Below are positions 15,063 to 24,901 of a stretch of DNA of 64,000 bases, piece by piece. This DNA is from Rubritalea marina DSM 17716 (lineage in GTDB: Bacteria > Verrucomicrobiota > Verrucomicrobiia > Verrucomicrobiales > Akkermansiaceae): the NCBI RefSeq assembly GCF_000378105.1, contig NZ_KB899252.1, positions 1-64,000 of the forward strand. Direction: 5' to 3'. Position numbers and translations under genes: made by a program. The notes under the pieces are model-generated. The model worked only from the letters and a program-made list of their open reading frames with translations. It did no database searches and was not told the DNA's origin. Position 1 is the stretch's first letter. Every line of letters starts with the position of its first letter.

Positions 15063-16481
15063 TCAAAGCGCTGAGCTTGGGTAATTTCCTTTGTTCACCA
15101 CATACGCTGGATCACCTTCAGATCGTTCACCATTCCGCACCTCAAAACGAAGTTCGTGTGTCAGAAAATCGACCTGATCCTCGTCCTCATGAGAGATATA
15201 GATCACCTGAGCGATACCGCGTTGGACGATGGTACGCATCAATTGAATCACAATCGCACGGTTCACAGGATCGAGCCCCTGACACGGCTCGTCTAAAATG
15301 AGCAACTGCGGCCGCTTGATCAACGCACGCGCAATCAAAAGCATCCGTTGCTGCCCAAACGAAAGCTGGTGGAAATTTTTCATCCGCAGATGGTCGAGCT
15401 TCAAAAACTCCAACCATTGTTGTGTGATTTCTCGCTGCTCGGCACTCACTGGGCGATAGACCCCAATCGTATCAAAGAAACCAGAGAGAACCACGGTTTC
15501 AGCGGTCACCGTCACCCGGTACTGCTGGTGGAGCGCTGTCGACATGATTCCAATGTGATGCTTAACCTCCCAGATCGACTCCCCCGTGCCTCGGCGGCGA
15601 CCAAACAAATACAATTCATTCGAATAACATTGCGGGTGATCACCAGAAATAACGCTAACCAAGGTGGACTTCCCACAACCATTAGGGCCCGAAACGCGCC
15701 ACTGCTCGCCCGGGAAGATCTCCCAATCAAGATGCTTGAGAATCGGCTTCTGATGGTAACCCACCGTCACCGCACGCAGGTCGACCATCGCCTTGCCCTC
15801 CTCAGCTTGGTATGGGTGCTCCATCGGCAAGGCCTTGGGCAGCGCGGCAGAAGTTGCCCCCCCCGCAAACAATTGCTCCACCGCAGGGTCGCTAAGCGCT
15901 TCGCTTTTTCTACCCATGAATACAAGCTTCCAAGCTTCAATACACAGAACGTGGGTGATGCGTTCAGAAATCTGTGAAAGCCGATGAGTGATCAACAAGG
16001 TAGGTGTCTGCTCGGCTGCGCGATCGATGCACTCTTGAAGCTGCCGAATGGATCCGCGATCCACGCCATCATAGGGCTCATCCAAAATCAAGACATCTGG
16101 CTTCTGACCCAGCGCACGCGCCAGCATCAAACGCCGACGCTCGCCCGTGGAAAGCAAACGAAACCCAGTATCAATGCAATCCTGCAAACCCAGCGACTCA
16201 ATGAACTCCTCCACTGCCACTCCCTCGGCTAAATGCTCTTCGATCAGCTCGCGCATGGTACGCCCAGGATCCATCTGATCGATCCACTCGCTATCATCCT
16301 CATAAATCTCACGTTCCAGCAAGGCCTGCTCTTCCTCGAATGAGACAATCTGCACATTGAGATCCTCGTGCTCCTCTTTCAGCCGCTTGGCAAACACCGA
16401 CTTCCCAGAGCCATTGCCACCCACCAAGGCCCAGTGGGCTTCAGATGCCATCAATTCATTAAATGACCACTCAATACTCAT
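15063..16481 (-). CDS. Double ABC ATPase, ModF-like
   Basis: A 472-residue protein with two complete ABC ATPase domains. The first has Walker A GGNGSGKS, LSTGERRR signature and LILDEPYDGVD; the second GPNGCGKS, LSFGQQR and LILDEPCQGLD. It has no membrane segments, like ModF/PhrA proteins that were named from molybdate loci but whose role is unclear. No permease or substrate-binding gene adjoins it. It lies upstream of the fucose dehydrogenase gene in the same direction (gap 52 bases), though a functional link is not evident. Confidence 0.8.
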   Translation of the reverse strand: MSIEWSFNELMASEAHWALVGGNGSGKSVFAKRLKEEHEDLNVQIVSFEEEQALLEREIYEDDSEWIDQMDPGRTMRELIEEHLAEGVAVEEFIESLGLQDCIDTGFRLLSTGERRRLMLARALGQKPDVLILDEPYDGVDRGSIRQLQECIDRAAEQTPTLLITHRLSQISERITHVLCIEAWKLVFMGRKSEALSDPAVEQLFAGGATSAALPKALPMEHPYQAEEGKAMVDLRAVTVGYHQKPILKHLDWEIFPGEQWRVSGPNGCGKSTLVSVISGDHPQCYSNELYLFGRRRGTGESIWEVKHHIGIMSTALHQQYRVTVTAETVVLSGFFDTIGVYRPVSAEQREITQQWLEFLKLDHLRMKNFHQLSFGQQRMLLIARALIKRPQLLILDEPCQGLDPVNRAIVIQLMRTIVQRGIAQVIYISHEDEDQVDFLTHELRFEVRNGERSEGDPAYVVNKGNYPSSAL

Positions 16482-16609
16482 GAAATAACAACCCGAAACT
16501 CAAAGGGATCTACCGATTCTACAAGGCCAATCGTGCACCCACAGCAAATAATTCGATGACATCCACCTCATAAGGAACTCAAAATAAGAAAAATCCAATT
16601 TTTTCGGCT

Positions 16610-16638
16610 TTGACCTTCTGAAATTTCTTGCCTACCTT
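16610..16638 (+). promoter_or_regulatory. Candidate sigma-70-type promoter of tig
   Basis: TTGACC (16610-16615), a 17-base spacer and TACCTT (16633-16638) lie 67 bases before the tig start. The -35 is close to consensus, the -10 weak. Downstream, at 16652-16681, CTGGTGC...GCACC and CACCAG form alternative short hairpins in the 5' leader. Confidence 0.35.
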
Positions 16639-16704
16639 CCCCCACCCCGCGCTGGTGCGCATAATATTGCACCGACACCAGCCAACTATTTCATCCATTC
16701 TGTC

Positions 16705-18042
16705 ATGAATATCACAGTAGAAAAATCAAGCTGCGCAGCTACCCTCAACGTAGAAGTTCCAGCCGACAAGGTAGCTTCTGAGCGCCAAAACATCGTTAAG
16801 TCATACGTAGGTCAAGCCAACATCCCAGGCTTCCGTAAAGGTAAAGCTCCTGTGAAGGTGATCGAAAAGCGCTTTGAAAACGAAATCAAAGAAGAGCTCA
16901 CGAACCGTCTTGTACAAGAAGGTTGCCAAGAAGCAATCAAGCAAGAAGAGCTCAAAGTCCTCAACATCAATGCTCCTGAAGCAGCTGAACTCAATGATGA
17001 CGGCACATTCACTTTCAACACTTCAGCAATCCTAGCTCCAGAGTTCGAACTCCCTGAATACATGGGACTCGAAATCGAAGTTCCTTCTTCCGAGGTCACT
17101 GACGAGGACGTCGACAACTCACTCACTGAGTTGCAGCAACGCTTTGCTGACTTCAAGGACGTGGAAGACCGCGGCCTCGAAGACGAAGACTTCGCAGTCG
17201 TTGACTTCACCGCAAGCATCGACGGCAAGCCAGTCGCTGAAGCGATCGGCAAGCCAGCTGGATTCCTCGACGGCCGTGAAGGCCACTGGGTAAAGATTGA
17301 AGAAGATTCATTCCTTCCAAACTTCGGCCCACAACTCAAAGACCTCAAGGTTGGCGACGAAAAAGAAGTCACCGTCACAATCGGTGAAGACTTCCCACTT
17401 TCCGAAGTCCGCGGCAAAGACGTGAGCTTCGCTGTCACAGTAAAGGAAATCAAACTCCAGGAACTTCCAGAGCTCGACGACGAGTTCGCAGGCAAGCTTC
17501 TACCAGAAAAAGGCATCGAAGAACTCAAGGAAGTCATCCGTGAGCAACTCCAACAAGAGAAGCAGCGCGCTGCTGAAGACGCCAAGGTAAACCAGATCGT
17601 CGAACAACTCAACCAAGCGGTTGACTTCGACCTTCCTGAAGAACTCGTTGCTGCTGAAACTCAGGGCAACATCCAGAGCATGGCACAACGCGCGATGCAG
17701 CAAGGCATGACTCCTGATGTCCTTGAGTCACAAAAGGAAGAACTTGAAGAGTCCGCGGCTCAGCAAGCCAAGACCAACCTCAAGACAAACTTCCTCCTCC
17801 AGGAAATCGCTTTCAAAGAAGAAATTAAAGCGGAAGACCAAGACGTACTTCAACGCATTTACCAGATGGCTCAGCAGGAGAACAAAGCTCCTAAGAAGTA
17901 CATCAAAGAACTTCAGAAGGCGAACGCCATCCAGAATGTGAGAAATTCGGTACTTATCGGTAAGACTATTGACTTTTTGGTAGAGAACGCAAAGGTTAGT
18001 GGTACAACTGAAAATGTTACCGAAGAAAACGCAGATGCTTAA
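16705..18042 (+). CDS. tig: Trigger factor
   Basis: A 445-residue ribosome-associated chaperone and peptidyl-prolyl isomerase. The N-terminal ribosome-binding domain carries the signature [15 protein letters not shown] (G-F-R-x-G-x-x-P) near residue 40. The middle FKBP-like domain covers about 150-250 ([15 protein letters not shown]), and the C-terminal helical arms follow. Length is typical. It starts the conserved order tig-clpP-clpX, with the clpP start overlapping or just after its stop. Confidence 0.96.
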   Translation: MNITVEKSSCAATLNVEVPADKVASERQNIVKSYVGQANIPGFRKGKAPVKVIEKRFENEIKEELTNRLVQEGCQEAIKQEELKVLNINAPEAAELNDDGTFTFNTSAILAPEFELPEYMGLEIEVPSSEVTDEDVDNSLTELQQRFADFKDVEDRGLEDEDFAVVDFTASIDGKPVAEAIGKPAGFLDGREGHWVKIEEDSFLPNFGPQLKDLKVGDEKEVTVTIGEDFPLSEVRGKDVSFAVTVKEIKLQELPELDDEFAGKLLPEKGIEELKEVIREQLQQEKQRAAEDAKVNQIVEQLNQAVDFDLPEELVAAETQGNIQSMAQRAMQQGMTPDVLESQKEELEESAAQQAKTNLKTNFLLQEIAFKEEIKAEDQDVLQRIYQMAQQENKAPKKYIKELQKANAIQNVRNSVLIGKTIDFLVENAKVSGTTENVTEENADA

Positions 18043-18682
18043 TACCGACAACTCAAATCCCATGGCTCCGCAGGCCAATTACTACCCGATCCCTACCGTC
18101 ATCGAACAAGATGGCCGTGGCGAGCGCGGTTACGATATATACTCCCGCCTGCTTAAAGACCGCATCATCTTCATCGGCACTGCCATCGATGACAACGTAG
18201 CCAACGCTGTCATCGCGCAATTGCTCTTCTTGCAGATGCAAGACCCGAAGAAAGACATCCACGTCTACATCAACTCCCCCGGTGGCTCAGTCACCGCGGG
18301 CCTCGCGATGTACGACACCATGCAGTTCCTCACTTGTGATGTGAACACCTACTGCATCGGCATTTGCGCCTCCATGGGATCTGTATTGCTCACCGCCGGC
18401 ACCAAAGGCAAGCGCTTCTGCTTGCCGAACTCGCATGTCATGATCCACCAGGTCTCTGGTGGTGCACAAGGCACGGCTTCCGACGTTGAGCGCACGGTTG
18501 AATTCATGTATAGTCTCAAAGGACGCCTCAACAACATCCTTGCCAAGCACACTGGCAAAACTGCCAAGCAGGTTGAAAAAGACGCCGACCGTGACAACTA
18601 CATGTCTGCTGAAGAAGCAGTCGCCTACGGACTCGTGGACAAAGTCCTCGAAATAAATCCTCAGGCAGCTGACTCTAAGTAG
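18035..18682 (+). CDS. clpP: ATP-dependent Clp protease proteolytic subunit
   Basis: A serine peptidase that forms the 14-mer chamber used by ClpX. It shows [18 protein letters not shown], the catalytic Ser in [11 protein letters not shown], His in NSHVMIHQ and Asp in the C-terminal [17 protein letters not shown] context. The ATG at 18035 (215 residues) overlaps the last bases of tig; the ATG at 18062 (206 residues) would be closer to the usual length and is an equal alternative. Transcribed with tig. Confidence 0.93.
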   Translation: MLNTDNSNPMAPQANYYPIPTVIEQDGRGERGYDIYSRLLKDRIIFIGTAIDDNVANAVIAQLLFLQMQDPKKDIHVYINSPGGSVTAGLAMYDTMQFLTCDVNTYCIGICASMGSVLLTAGTKGKRFCLPNSHVMIHQVSGGAQGTASDVERTVEFMYSLKGRLNNILAKHTGKTAKQVEKDADRDNYMSAEEAVAYGLVDKVLEINPQAADSK

Positions 18683-18810
18683 CAAGCACCCAACCATTTC
18701 GAGCGGGTGTGACGCTAGCATGATGCTATGCCACACCCGCTCACTTGTATCTAGATCCCGCCTCTCCCCATCACCCCGCATCACCGCCCCACCCAAACCA
18801 TCCAACTTTT

Positions 18811-20103
18811 ATGGCACGTTCTAAAAATCTCACCCTTTGTTCTTTTTGTGGCAAAAGCCACTCCGAGGTAAAGAAACTCATCGCAGGCCCGGGGGTCTAC
18901 ATTTGCAATGAATGCATCGATGTCTGCTCCAGTATCCTCCAAAAAGAAATCAAAGAGCTCGGTGAGCTCAGCAGTACCGATGGCACGCTGGGCACCGATC
19001 TGCAATCCGATGATTCACTCCTCACTCCTGCAGAAATTTGTGCACGATTGGATGAATACATCATTGGCCAAGAACACGCCAAGAAAACCCTCTCCGTAGC
19101 GGTCTACAACCACTACCAAAGACTCCGCCAGAGTAATCACAGCCACGACCCCGAGCTCGATGGTGTCGAGATCGAGAAGTCAAACATCCTCATGCTGGGT
19201 CCAACCGGTTCCGGCAAGACCCTCCTCGCTCGCACACTCGCTCGCGTGCTCGATGTCCCATTCTCCATTGTAGACGCCACCACGCTCACCGAAGCTGGTT
19301 ATGTCGGGGAAGACGTGGAAAACATCATTCTTCGACTACTCCAAGCTGCCGATGGCGATATCGAACGTGCAGAACGCGGTATCATCTACGTCGATGAAAT
19401 CGACAAAATCGGCCGCAAGACAGAGAACGTCTCCATCACCCGTGACGTTTCCGGTGAAGGAGTGCAGCAGGCATTACTCAAGATTCTAGAAGGCACGGTC
19501 TGCAACGTACCACCACAGGGAGGCCGCAAGCACCCACAACAAGAGTATATCCAAGTGAATACCGAGAAAATTCTCTTCATCGTTGGTGGTGCCTTTGTCG
19601 GCATGGAAGACCTCGTGCGCGACCGCCTCGGCAAGCGCAGTCTGGGCTTCCAAGTTTCACAAGAAGATAGCTTGCAGACCGAAGACCGCGAACTTCTCAC
19701 CAAAGTGCAGCCTGAGGACCTCCTGCACTTCGGCTTGATCCCAGAATTCATCGGGCGTCTTCCAGTCTTCTCCTCACTCCGCAAGCTCAATGAGGAAGAA
19801 TTGGTACGTATCCTCACCGAACCCAAAAATGCGATGGTCAAACAATACCAGAAGCTGCTTGGGATGAACGACGTGAAACTCAAGATCACCAAAGACGGAC
19901 TCACAGCACTTGCTGAAGAAGCCGTACGCCGCGGCACTGGGGCCAGAGCACTGCGCTCGATTGTCGAGAACCTCATGCTCGATGTCATGTATGATGTGCC
20001 AAGCAGAACTGACATCGAAAGCGTCACCATCAACCGTCCTGTGGTTGAAGGTGAAAAACCGCCAATGCTCAAGAAGAAGCGCAGCAACGACAATGCGGCC
20101 TAA
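18811..20103 (+). CDS. clpX: ATP-dependent Clp protease ATPase subunit
   Basis: A 430-residue AAA+ unfoldase. The N-terminal zinc domain has two CxxC pairs (LCSFCG and [10 protein letters not shown]), Walker A is GPTGSGKT, Walker B IIYVDEID and the loop that docks on ClpP reads KRSLGFQ rather than the common IGF. I choose ATG 18811, giving the standard start before the zinc domain; a longer in-frame extension lacks homology. It follows clpP by 128 bases and is closed by a strong terminator. Confidence 0.96.
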   Translation: MARSKNLTLCSFCGKSHSEVKKLIAGPGVYICNECIDVCSSILQKEIKELGELSSTDGTLGTDLQSDDSLLTPAEICARLDEYIIGQEHAKKTLSVAVYNHYQRLRQSNHSHDPELDGVEIEKSNILMLGPTGSGKTLLARTLARVLDVPFSIVDATTLTEAGYVGEDVENIILRLLQAADGDIERAERGIIYVDEIDKIGRKTENVSITRDVSGEGVQQALLKILEGTVCNVPPQGGRKHPQQEYIQVNTEKILFIVGGAFVGMEDLVRDRLGKRSLGFQVSQEDSLQTEDRELLTKVQPEDLLHFGLIPEFIGRLPVFSSLRKLNEEELVRILTEPKNAMVKQYQKLLGMNDVKLKITKDGLTALAEEAVRRGTGARALRSIVENLMLDVMYDVPSRTDIESVTINRPVVEGEKPPMLKKKRSNDNAA

Positions 20104-20138
20104 TACCGCTGAATAAGCACCACCACTTCATACCACAG

Positions 20139-20168
20139 AGCTCAGGGCCTCACACCCTGAGCTTTTTT
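20139..20168 (+). terminator. Terminator after clpX
   Basis: AGCTCAGGG and CCCTGAGCT flank a short loop and are followed by a run of T. It ends the tig-clpP-clpX transcription unit. Confidence 0.85.
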
Positions 20169-20175
20169 GTGCCTT

Positions 20176-20668
20176 GCTATAAACAGAAATGCTCCAAGCA
20201 ACAAAGTCACTTGGAGCACACTCTAAAGTGGCACCACCCGGTTGCCACCTACACTACAAATTCGAGTTATACCAAACGCAGACACGAGGACTGCGTCAGA
20301 TACTGCTCCTTCTATACTTAGTCACACGAACCCCGTCTATCCCCTATATAAGGGATAAAGATCTAATAAAATTCACAAACTCACACCCAACTAGCTGAAC
20401 CACAGAATCTTAAAGAAGAACAAGAAACCTGTCATTTTTCAAAATATTCTGTGAATTTATCGACATTCTTAATCTATCATCGCGTCTTCAACCTCAATCC
20501 CCCCAGCTAGCCAACTACCCCCCCGATCTCGAGATGGAGGCTCCTTCATCAAGCAAAGTTTCACACAAAGCTCGCGCAAACGTGGTCCTGCAAAATGTTT
20601 GATCGAGAAAGTAATATCTAGCTGCAACACTTTGGCCTCTGTCGCTGTAGTATATGGATACTGTTGCC
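20176..20668. other. Intergenic region with hairpins, no gene seen
   Basis: About 490 bases without a supportable gene. A 9-bp stem TGCTCCAAG/CTTGGAGCA (20190-20218) is followed by GTGGCA/TGCCAC (about 20227-20248) and a 7-base inverted repeat TATCCC...GGGATA near 20340. These may be extra termination or processing signals or a small structured RNA. The rest probably holds the promoter of the haem-protein gene. No SRP, tmRNA or RNase P signature was found. Confidence 0.35.
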
Positions 20669-23350
20669 ATGGATAAATGCACCAAAACCTCTACCTTTTC
20701 CCTGCTCATCGCCGGGGCGATCGCACTGATCTCTAGTCCCACTGCCTCAACTCAAGAGCAGAACCAAGGGCCATTCATTCTCCCCCTAGAAGCTCTCCCT
20801 GAATACGAAGCAAAAATCGATCACGCACGCTTGATACGCCACAAAGGAGCTCCAGTCATCCATCAGGGAGCCAAGATCTACCAACAAGTGTGCCACAACT
20901 GCCATGGCAGCCCCACCGAAGAGGGCTCCATCCCCAACGCCCTCAAATTTTGGGAAGGTGAATTCCAAAACGGCGCCGACCCACATGCCATGTACAATAC
21001 CATCACTCGTGGGTGGCGAGGCATGGTGCCGCAAATGCAACTCACACCGATCGAAAAATACGCAGTCATCCATTACATCCGCACCGCATTCCTCAGAGAA
21101 AAGAACCCAAGCCAATTCACCCGCGTAGACGATGCCTACATCAAGTCACTTCCAGAAGGCCGTGACATGGGCCCCATGCCTATCGCCTCCAGCCCATGGT
21201 CGGAAATGGACTACGGCGTCTTTCTGAACGGAAGCTTCGAACTCAGCACAGCCGAGGAACGTGCCCAATTCAAACCCGGCACCAAAGACCCAAAGACATC
21301 AAACATCGCCTACAAGGGCATCGCCATCCGCCTCAATGCAGGTGATGGAGGGGTCAGTAAAGGCAATCATTGGGTCGCATTTGAACACGACACCATGCGC
21401 CTTGCTGGTTCATGGACTGGCAATGGCTTCATTGATTGGCAAGGCATCAATTTCAATGGCCGTCATGCGGCCTCCCCACGCACCATCGGCACACCTCAAT
21501 TTCAAACCAAGGACGGACCAGGTTGGGCGAACCCTGAAACTGGTACCTTTGACGACCTACGTACCGTCGGTGCCGACGGCCGCCACTTCGGCCCGCTTCC
21601 AAAGTCATGGGCAAGCTTCCACGGCACCTACAAACAAGGCCGAAAAGTCACACTTAGCTACAGCATTGGAGATGCCAAGGTCTTAGAATCTCATGAAGTT
21701 GATAGCAATGGCCACCTCGTGAGGCAGCTCAATATCGCAAAATCTAGCAAGGCTCTCAAACTTCGAATTGCCGACACCGGCACTCAGGTAGCTACAAGCA
21801 GTGACAAGCAAGCCACTCTAAGTGATGAAGCTGGCTATAAAGTCGTCAGCATCCCTGCGGCAGCCACTCCTTTAAAGCTCGCCATCACCATTGGGTCCGC
21901 CCAAGCAGCCTCCAACACAACAGCTCGCGACCTTAAGCCATTCACAGCACCCGGACCAGCTCAATGGCCAAGCCCAATCACCACGAAAGTTGAAAAAGGT
22001 ACACAAGACGGAGCCTTCCAGTGGGATGCACTCACCATCCCCAAAGACAATCCATGGAATAGCCGCCTGCGCACCACCGGTGTCGACTTCAGCGCCGATG
22101 GCGCTTCCGCCTTCGTTTGTTGCTGGGATGGAGATGTTTGGCGTGTTGACGGGCTAAACAAAGCGGACGCCAACACCATCCAGTGGACCCGAATCGCCTC
22201 AGGCCTATTCCAACCACTCGGCATCAAAATCCGTGATGGCGAGATCTTGGTAAACTGCCGTGATCAAATCGTCCGCCTAGTCGACATGAACCAAGATGGC
22301 GAGACCGACTTCTACCAGAATTTTAACAGCGACCACCAAGTCACCGAACACTATCACGAATTCGCCATGGGCCTACAAGTGGATGATGATGGAAACCTCT
22401 ACTACGCGAAAAGCGCCCGCCACGCGGCACAAGCTCTGGTCCCCCAACACGGCACCCTGCTCAAAGTAAGCGCCGATGGCACGACAACTGAAATCCTCGC
22501 ACACGGCTTCCGCGCTGCCAATGGCGTCTGCCGCAACCCCGACGGTAGCTTCTTTGTCACCGATCAAGAAGGCAACTGGAACCCCATGAACCGCATCAAC
22601 TGGGTACAAGCCGGCGACCGATTCTATGGCAACATGTGGGGCTATGGGGCACCTGAAGACACTTCAGATAGCATGATGGAACAACCACTCTGCTGGGTGG
22701 ATAAAAACTTCGATCGCTCACCAGCCGAGCTACTCTGGATCGACAGCGAAAGCTGGGGTGCCCTCAATGGCAAGCTCATGCACCTCTCCTACGGACATGG
22801 ACGATTAGAGATCATCCCTCACGAATCCATCGATGGTCAAATGCAAGGCGGCGCCCAAAGATTCCCCATCCCGGACCTACCCACCGGCATCATGCGCGGC
22901 CGATTCAACCCTACCGACGGCCACCTCTATACCTGCGGTATGGCAGCATGGGGCACAGCCAGAATGCAAGAACCCGGCGGCCTCTACCGCATTCGAGCTA
23001 CCGGCAAGCCAGCCTACCTCGCCACCGAAATCAACGCCTTCAAAGGCGGGGTTCGTATCCAATTTTGCTCAGCATTCCACCCAAAATCAATCAACGATGT
23101 AGCGAGACAGTTCCAAGTCAGAACCTGGGAGCTCAAGCGCACAGCAAAATACGGCTCGGATCGCTACAACGAAAAAACTCTCGCAGTCACCGATGCAAGC
23201 CTCAGCGCGGACGGCACCACCCTCACCCTCGAGATTCCAGAGATCGAGCCCTGTTGGCAAATGTCAATCAAGGCACTTCTGAAATCCCCAGATGGAAACC
23301 ATGTCCACTGCGAAATCCAGAACACCATCCACACACTGGCTGATCAATAA
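20669..23350 (+). CDS. Secreted cytochrome c / DUF6797 / beta-propeller protein
   Basis: An 893-residue exported protein (signal peptide about 1-28; an alternative ATG is at 20654). A class I cytochrome c domain with the haem motif CHNCH lies at about residues 75-79. A DUF6797 region follows (MDYGVFLNGSFE, IAYKGIAIRLNAGDGG, GSWTGNGFIDWQGI), then a propeller-like part (TTGVDFSADGASAFVCCWDG onwards) ending in an immunoglobulin-like C-terminus. Such mosaics are common in Verrucomicrobiota and Planctomycetota, where they accompany polysaccharide or sugar oxidation, but no substrate is known. It stands alone between intergenic regions. Confidence 0.8.
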   Translation: MDKCTKTSTFSLLIAGAIALISSPTASTQEQNQGPFILPLEALPEYEAKIDHARLIRHKGAPVIHQGAKIYQQVCHNCHGSPTEEGSIPNALKFWEGEFQNGADPHAMYNTITRGWRGMVPQMQLTPIEKYAVIHYIRTAFLREKNPSQFTRVDDAYIKSLPEGRDMGPMPIASSPWSEMDYGVFLNGSFELSTAEERAQFKPGTKDPKTSNIAYKGIAIRLNAGDGGVSKGNHWVAFEHDTMRLAGSWTGNGFIDWQGINFNGRHAASPRTIGTPQFQTKDGPGWANPETGTFDDLRTVGADGRHFGPLPKSWASFHGTYKQGRKVTLSYSIGDAKVLESHEVDSNGHLVRQLNIAKSSKALKLRIADTGTQVATSSDKQATLSDEAGYKVVSIPAAATPLKLAITIGSAQAASNTTARDLKPFTAPGPAQWPSPITTKVEKGTQDGAFQWDALTIPKDNPWNSRLRTTGVDFSADGASAFVCCWDGDVWRVDGLNKADANTIQWTRIASGLFQPLGIKIRDGEILVNCRDQIVRLVDMNQDGETDFYQNFNSDHQVTEHYHEFAMGLQVDDDGNLYYAKSARHAAQALVPQHGTLLKVSADGTTTEILAHGFRAANGVCRNPDGSFFVTDQEGNWNPMNRINWVQAGDRFYGNMWGYGAPEDTSDSMMEQPLCWVDKNFDRSPAELLWIDSESWGALNGKLMHLSYGHGRLEIIPHESIDGQMQGGAQRFPIPDLPTGIMRGRFNPTDGHLYTCGMAAWGTARMQEPGGLYRIRATGKPAYLATEINAFKGGVRIQFCSAFHPKSINDVARQFQVRTWELKRTAKYGSDRYNEKTLAVTDASLSADGTTLTLEIPEIEPCWQMSIKALLKSPDGNHVHCEIQNTIHTLADQ

Positions 23351-23461
23351 GCCACGCACAGTGCGAAATCACCCAAATCAGCGATTATAGGTTGATCCCT
23401 TTGAGCTTATTGGCCCCTTGAAATGGTAACAATATCATCACACTTCTAACGTAACACAAAA

Positions 23462-23489
23462 ATGGCGAACTCCACAGGGAGTCCGCCAT
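23462..23489 (-). terminator. Terminator of DUF1842 gene
   Basis: ATGGCG-ACTC and GAGT-CGCCAT form a stem with one mismatch pair; on the reverse strand it is followed by TTTTT. It lies in the convergent gap and could also slow transcription from the left. Confidence 0.65.
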
Positions 23490-23530
23490 CGATACATCTT
23501 ACTCCTTATGAATAAGTAGCAAATTCTGGA

Positions 23531-23953
23531 TTAGTCGTGGTCTGCGAGTTCACACGGAACATCTTCAACCGGCTGAGAACCTTTCAATTCCCATGCACCA
23601 AGGCCACTCCAGTCATTCTTCAAGCTGAAGTGAGCTTCGAATGGAGCAAGGTAGGAACCAATAGCTGGAGGAGGAAAGGAAACGAAACCCTCGCCCTGCA
23701 GAGCAAGTACTTTGGTGTACTCACCAAAGCCTGTTGAACGCAGCTTTCCTGTAATGTTACTCACTTTAACATCACCGCTCTCTACTGCTTGAGAAATGAC
23801 ACCTTGGCCAGTTACTTCTCCAGATGCTGCATTCACAAGAAGGGAAAGGCTCAAAATAGGTGCACCTGGCATACCTTTGTTGCCCGCTGTGAGATCCACT
23901 TTATAAAGGCCAATCTTGTTTGCTGAAGCTGAAGGATCTGTTGTTGTACTCAT
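23531..23953 (-). CDS. DUF1842 domain protein
   Basis: A 140-residue protein without signal peptide. IGLYKVDLTAGNKGMPGAP, LSLSLLVNAASGEVTGQGVI and SQAVES match the DUF1842 pattern, in which a beta-rich domain of about 115 residues is the whole protein. Family members are often adjacent to DUF1843 genes; none is visible here. Function is unknown. It is a single-gene unit with its own terminator. The family call is from pattern memory rather than a search. Confidence 0.6.
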   Translation of the reverse strand: MSTTTDPSASANKIGLYKVDLTAGNKGMPGAPILSLSLLVNAASGEVTGQGVISQAVESGDVKVSNITGKLRSTGFGEYTKVLALQGEGFVSFPPPAIGSYLAPFEAHFSLKNDWSGLGAWELKGSQPVEDVPCELADHD

Positions 23954-24145
23954 CGTCTTAATTTTAAGGTTTTATTTTAATGACCATCACCTCAGGGGGG
24001 ATCCCTCAGAGAAGGTTCAATAGAAATAACTATCTAACATCTAACAGAAATAAAGCAATTTCCGTTAGATTTTTAATTTTTAGCGAATATCTAGGCGCAA
24101 GTACTTGCTTGAGAGCTGGTGTGGACCTGATAAGATCCTAGCGGC

Positions 24146-24892
24146 ATGAAGATCTCCCCCATGACATGTAGCGTCTTATACGCGAGTATCCAGCTACTGA
24201 ACGCTGAAGCCATCGACGTAGAATTCCCAACAGATCAACCCATTAGCACGATCACCAGTCGTCTGAGTGGTCAGGAATTTCAAACCTACACAATCGAAGC
24301 AAAGGCTCAGCAATTCCTGAGCGTCAGTTTGCGCCCGAATAACCAATACACTGAGTTCAAACTGTACCTTCCGGGCCCACAGGGGCCAAAGAATCTCTTG
24401 AGCAGCACAGCGCAAACCCAGGCGCTTGAATATCATGGCCAACTCTTTGAAGACGGTAATCACAGCATCACTGTCTATTTAGACCCAGAAGCTGCTACTC
24501 AAGGGCGCAGCTCCGAATACGATTTGGTAATTCGTCTAGCCAACCCAGCTCCAGCCACCGCATACATTCCAGATGACACAGTTGCTTCAGCGAGCTCGAA
24601 TACGAATAAAGCGCAACTGCTAGAGAGGCAAAGTAAGCTTGCCCCTAGCATCGGCAATTCGCCAGCGAGTATCGCATTAGCAGTGCTCACCCCTGACATT
24701 CTAGGTCAGGTGACGCAGCTGCAGTGTGAATACGACAACCTTGAAGTCCCCAGCACCGTTCAGGTCTTGATTACTGAATCCGGAATCCTCGATGATGATT
24801 TACTGGGCATTGATCACCGAATCACCCTACTGAAGAACAGTCGAGGTGCTTGGCGAATCAATGCATACAGCAAAGCTGAGAAAAGGCGTTAA
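24146..24892 (+). CDS. Exported protein with lysozyme-inhibitor-like domain
   Basis: A 248-residue protein with an N-terminal export-type segment. Residues about 35-130 (LSGQEFQTYTIEAKAQQFL, then SLRPNNQYTEFKLYLPGP and GNHSITVYLDPEAATQ) follow the pattern of small beta-sandwich periplasmic proteins such as PliG-type inhibitors of g-type lysozyme. The C-terminal part (LQCEYDNLEVPSTVQVLI, GILDDDLLGIDHRITLL) looks like a second beta domain. It ends nine bases from the convergent helicase gene. The inhibitor role is only suggested by the fold pattern. Confidence 0.5.
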   Translation: MKISPMTCSVLYASIQLLNAEAIDVEFPTDQPISTITSRLSGQEFQTYTIEAKAQQFLSVSLRPNNQYTEFKLYLPGPQGPKNLLSSTAQTQALEYHGQLFEDGNHSITVYLDPEAATQGRSSEYDLVIRLANPAPATAYIPDDTVASASSNTNKAQLLERQSKLAPSIGNSPASIALAVLTPDILGQVTQLQCEYDNLEVPSTVQVLITESGILDDDLLGIDHRITLLKNSRGAWRINAYSKAEKRR

Positions 24893-24901
24893 GCCCTTGG
24901 A

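Noticed and set aside
15348-15977. Long forward frame of 209 codons
   Set aside because: It is antisense to the ModF-like ATPase gene, whose Walker and signature motifs prove the reverse-strand reading.
16812-17612. 266-codon reverse frame within tig
   Set aside because: Serine-rich shadow of trigger factor with no homology features; the forward frame has the full TF signature.
20515-20742. 75-codon reverse frame upstream of the haem-protein gene
   Set aside because: It overlaps the start and signal peptide of that gene and has no homology or ribosome site.
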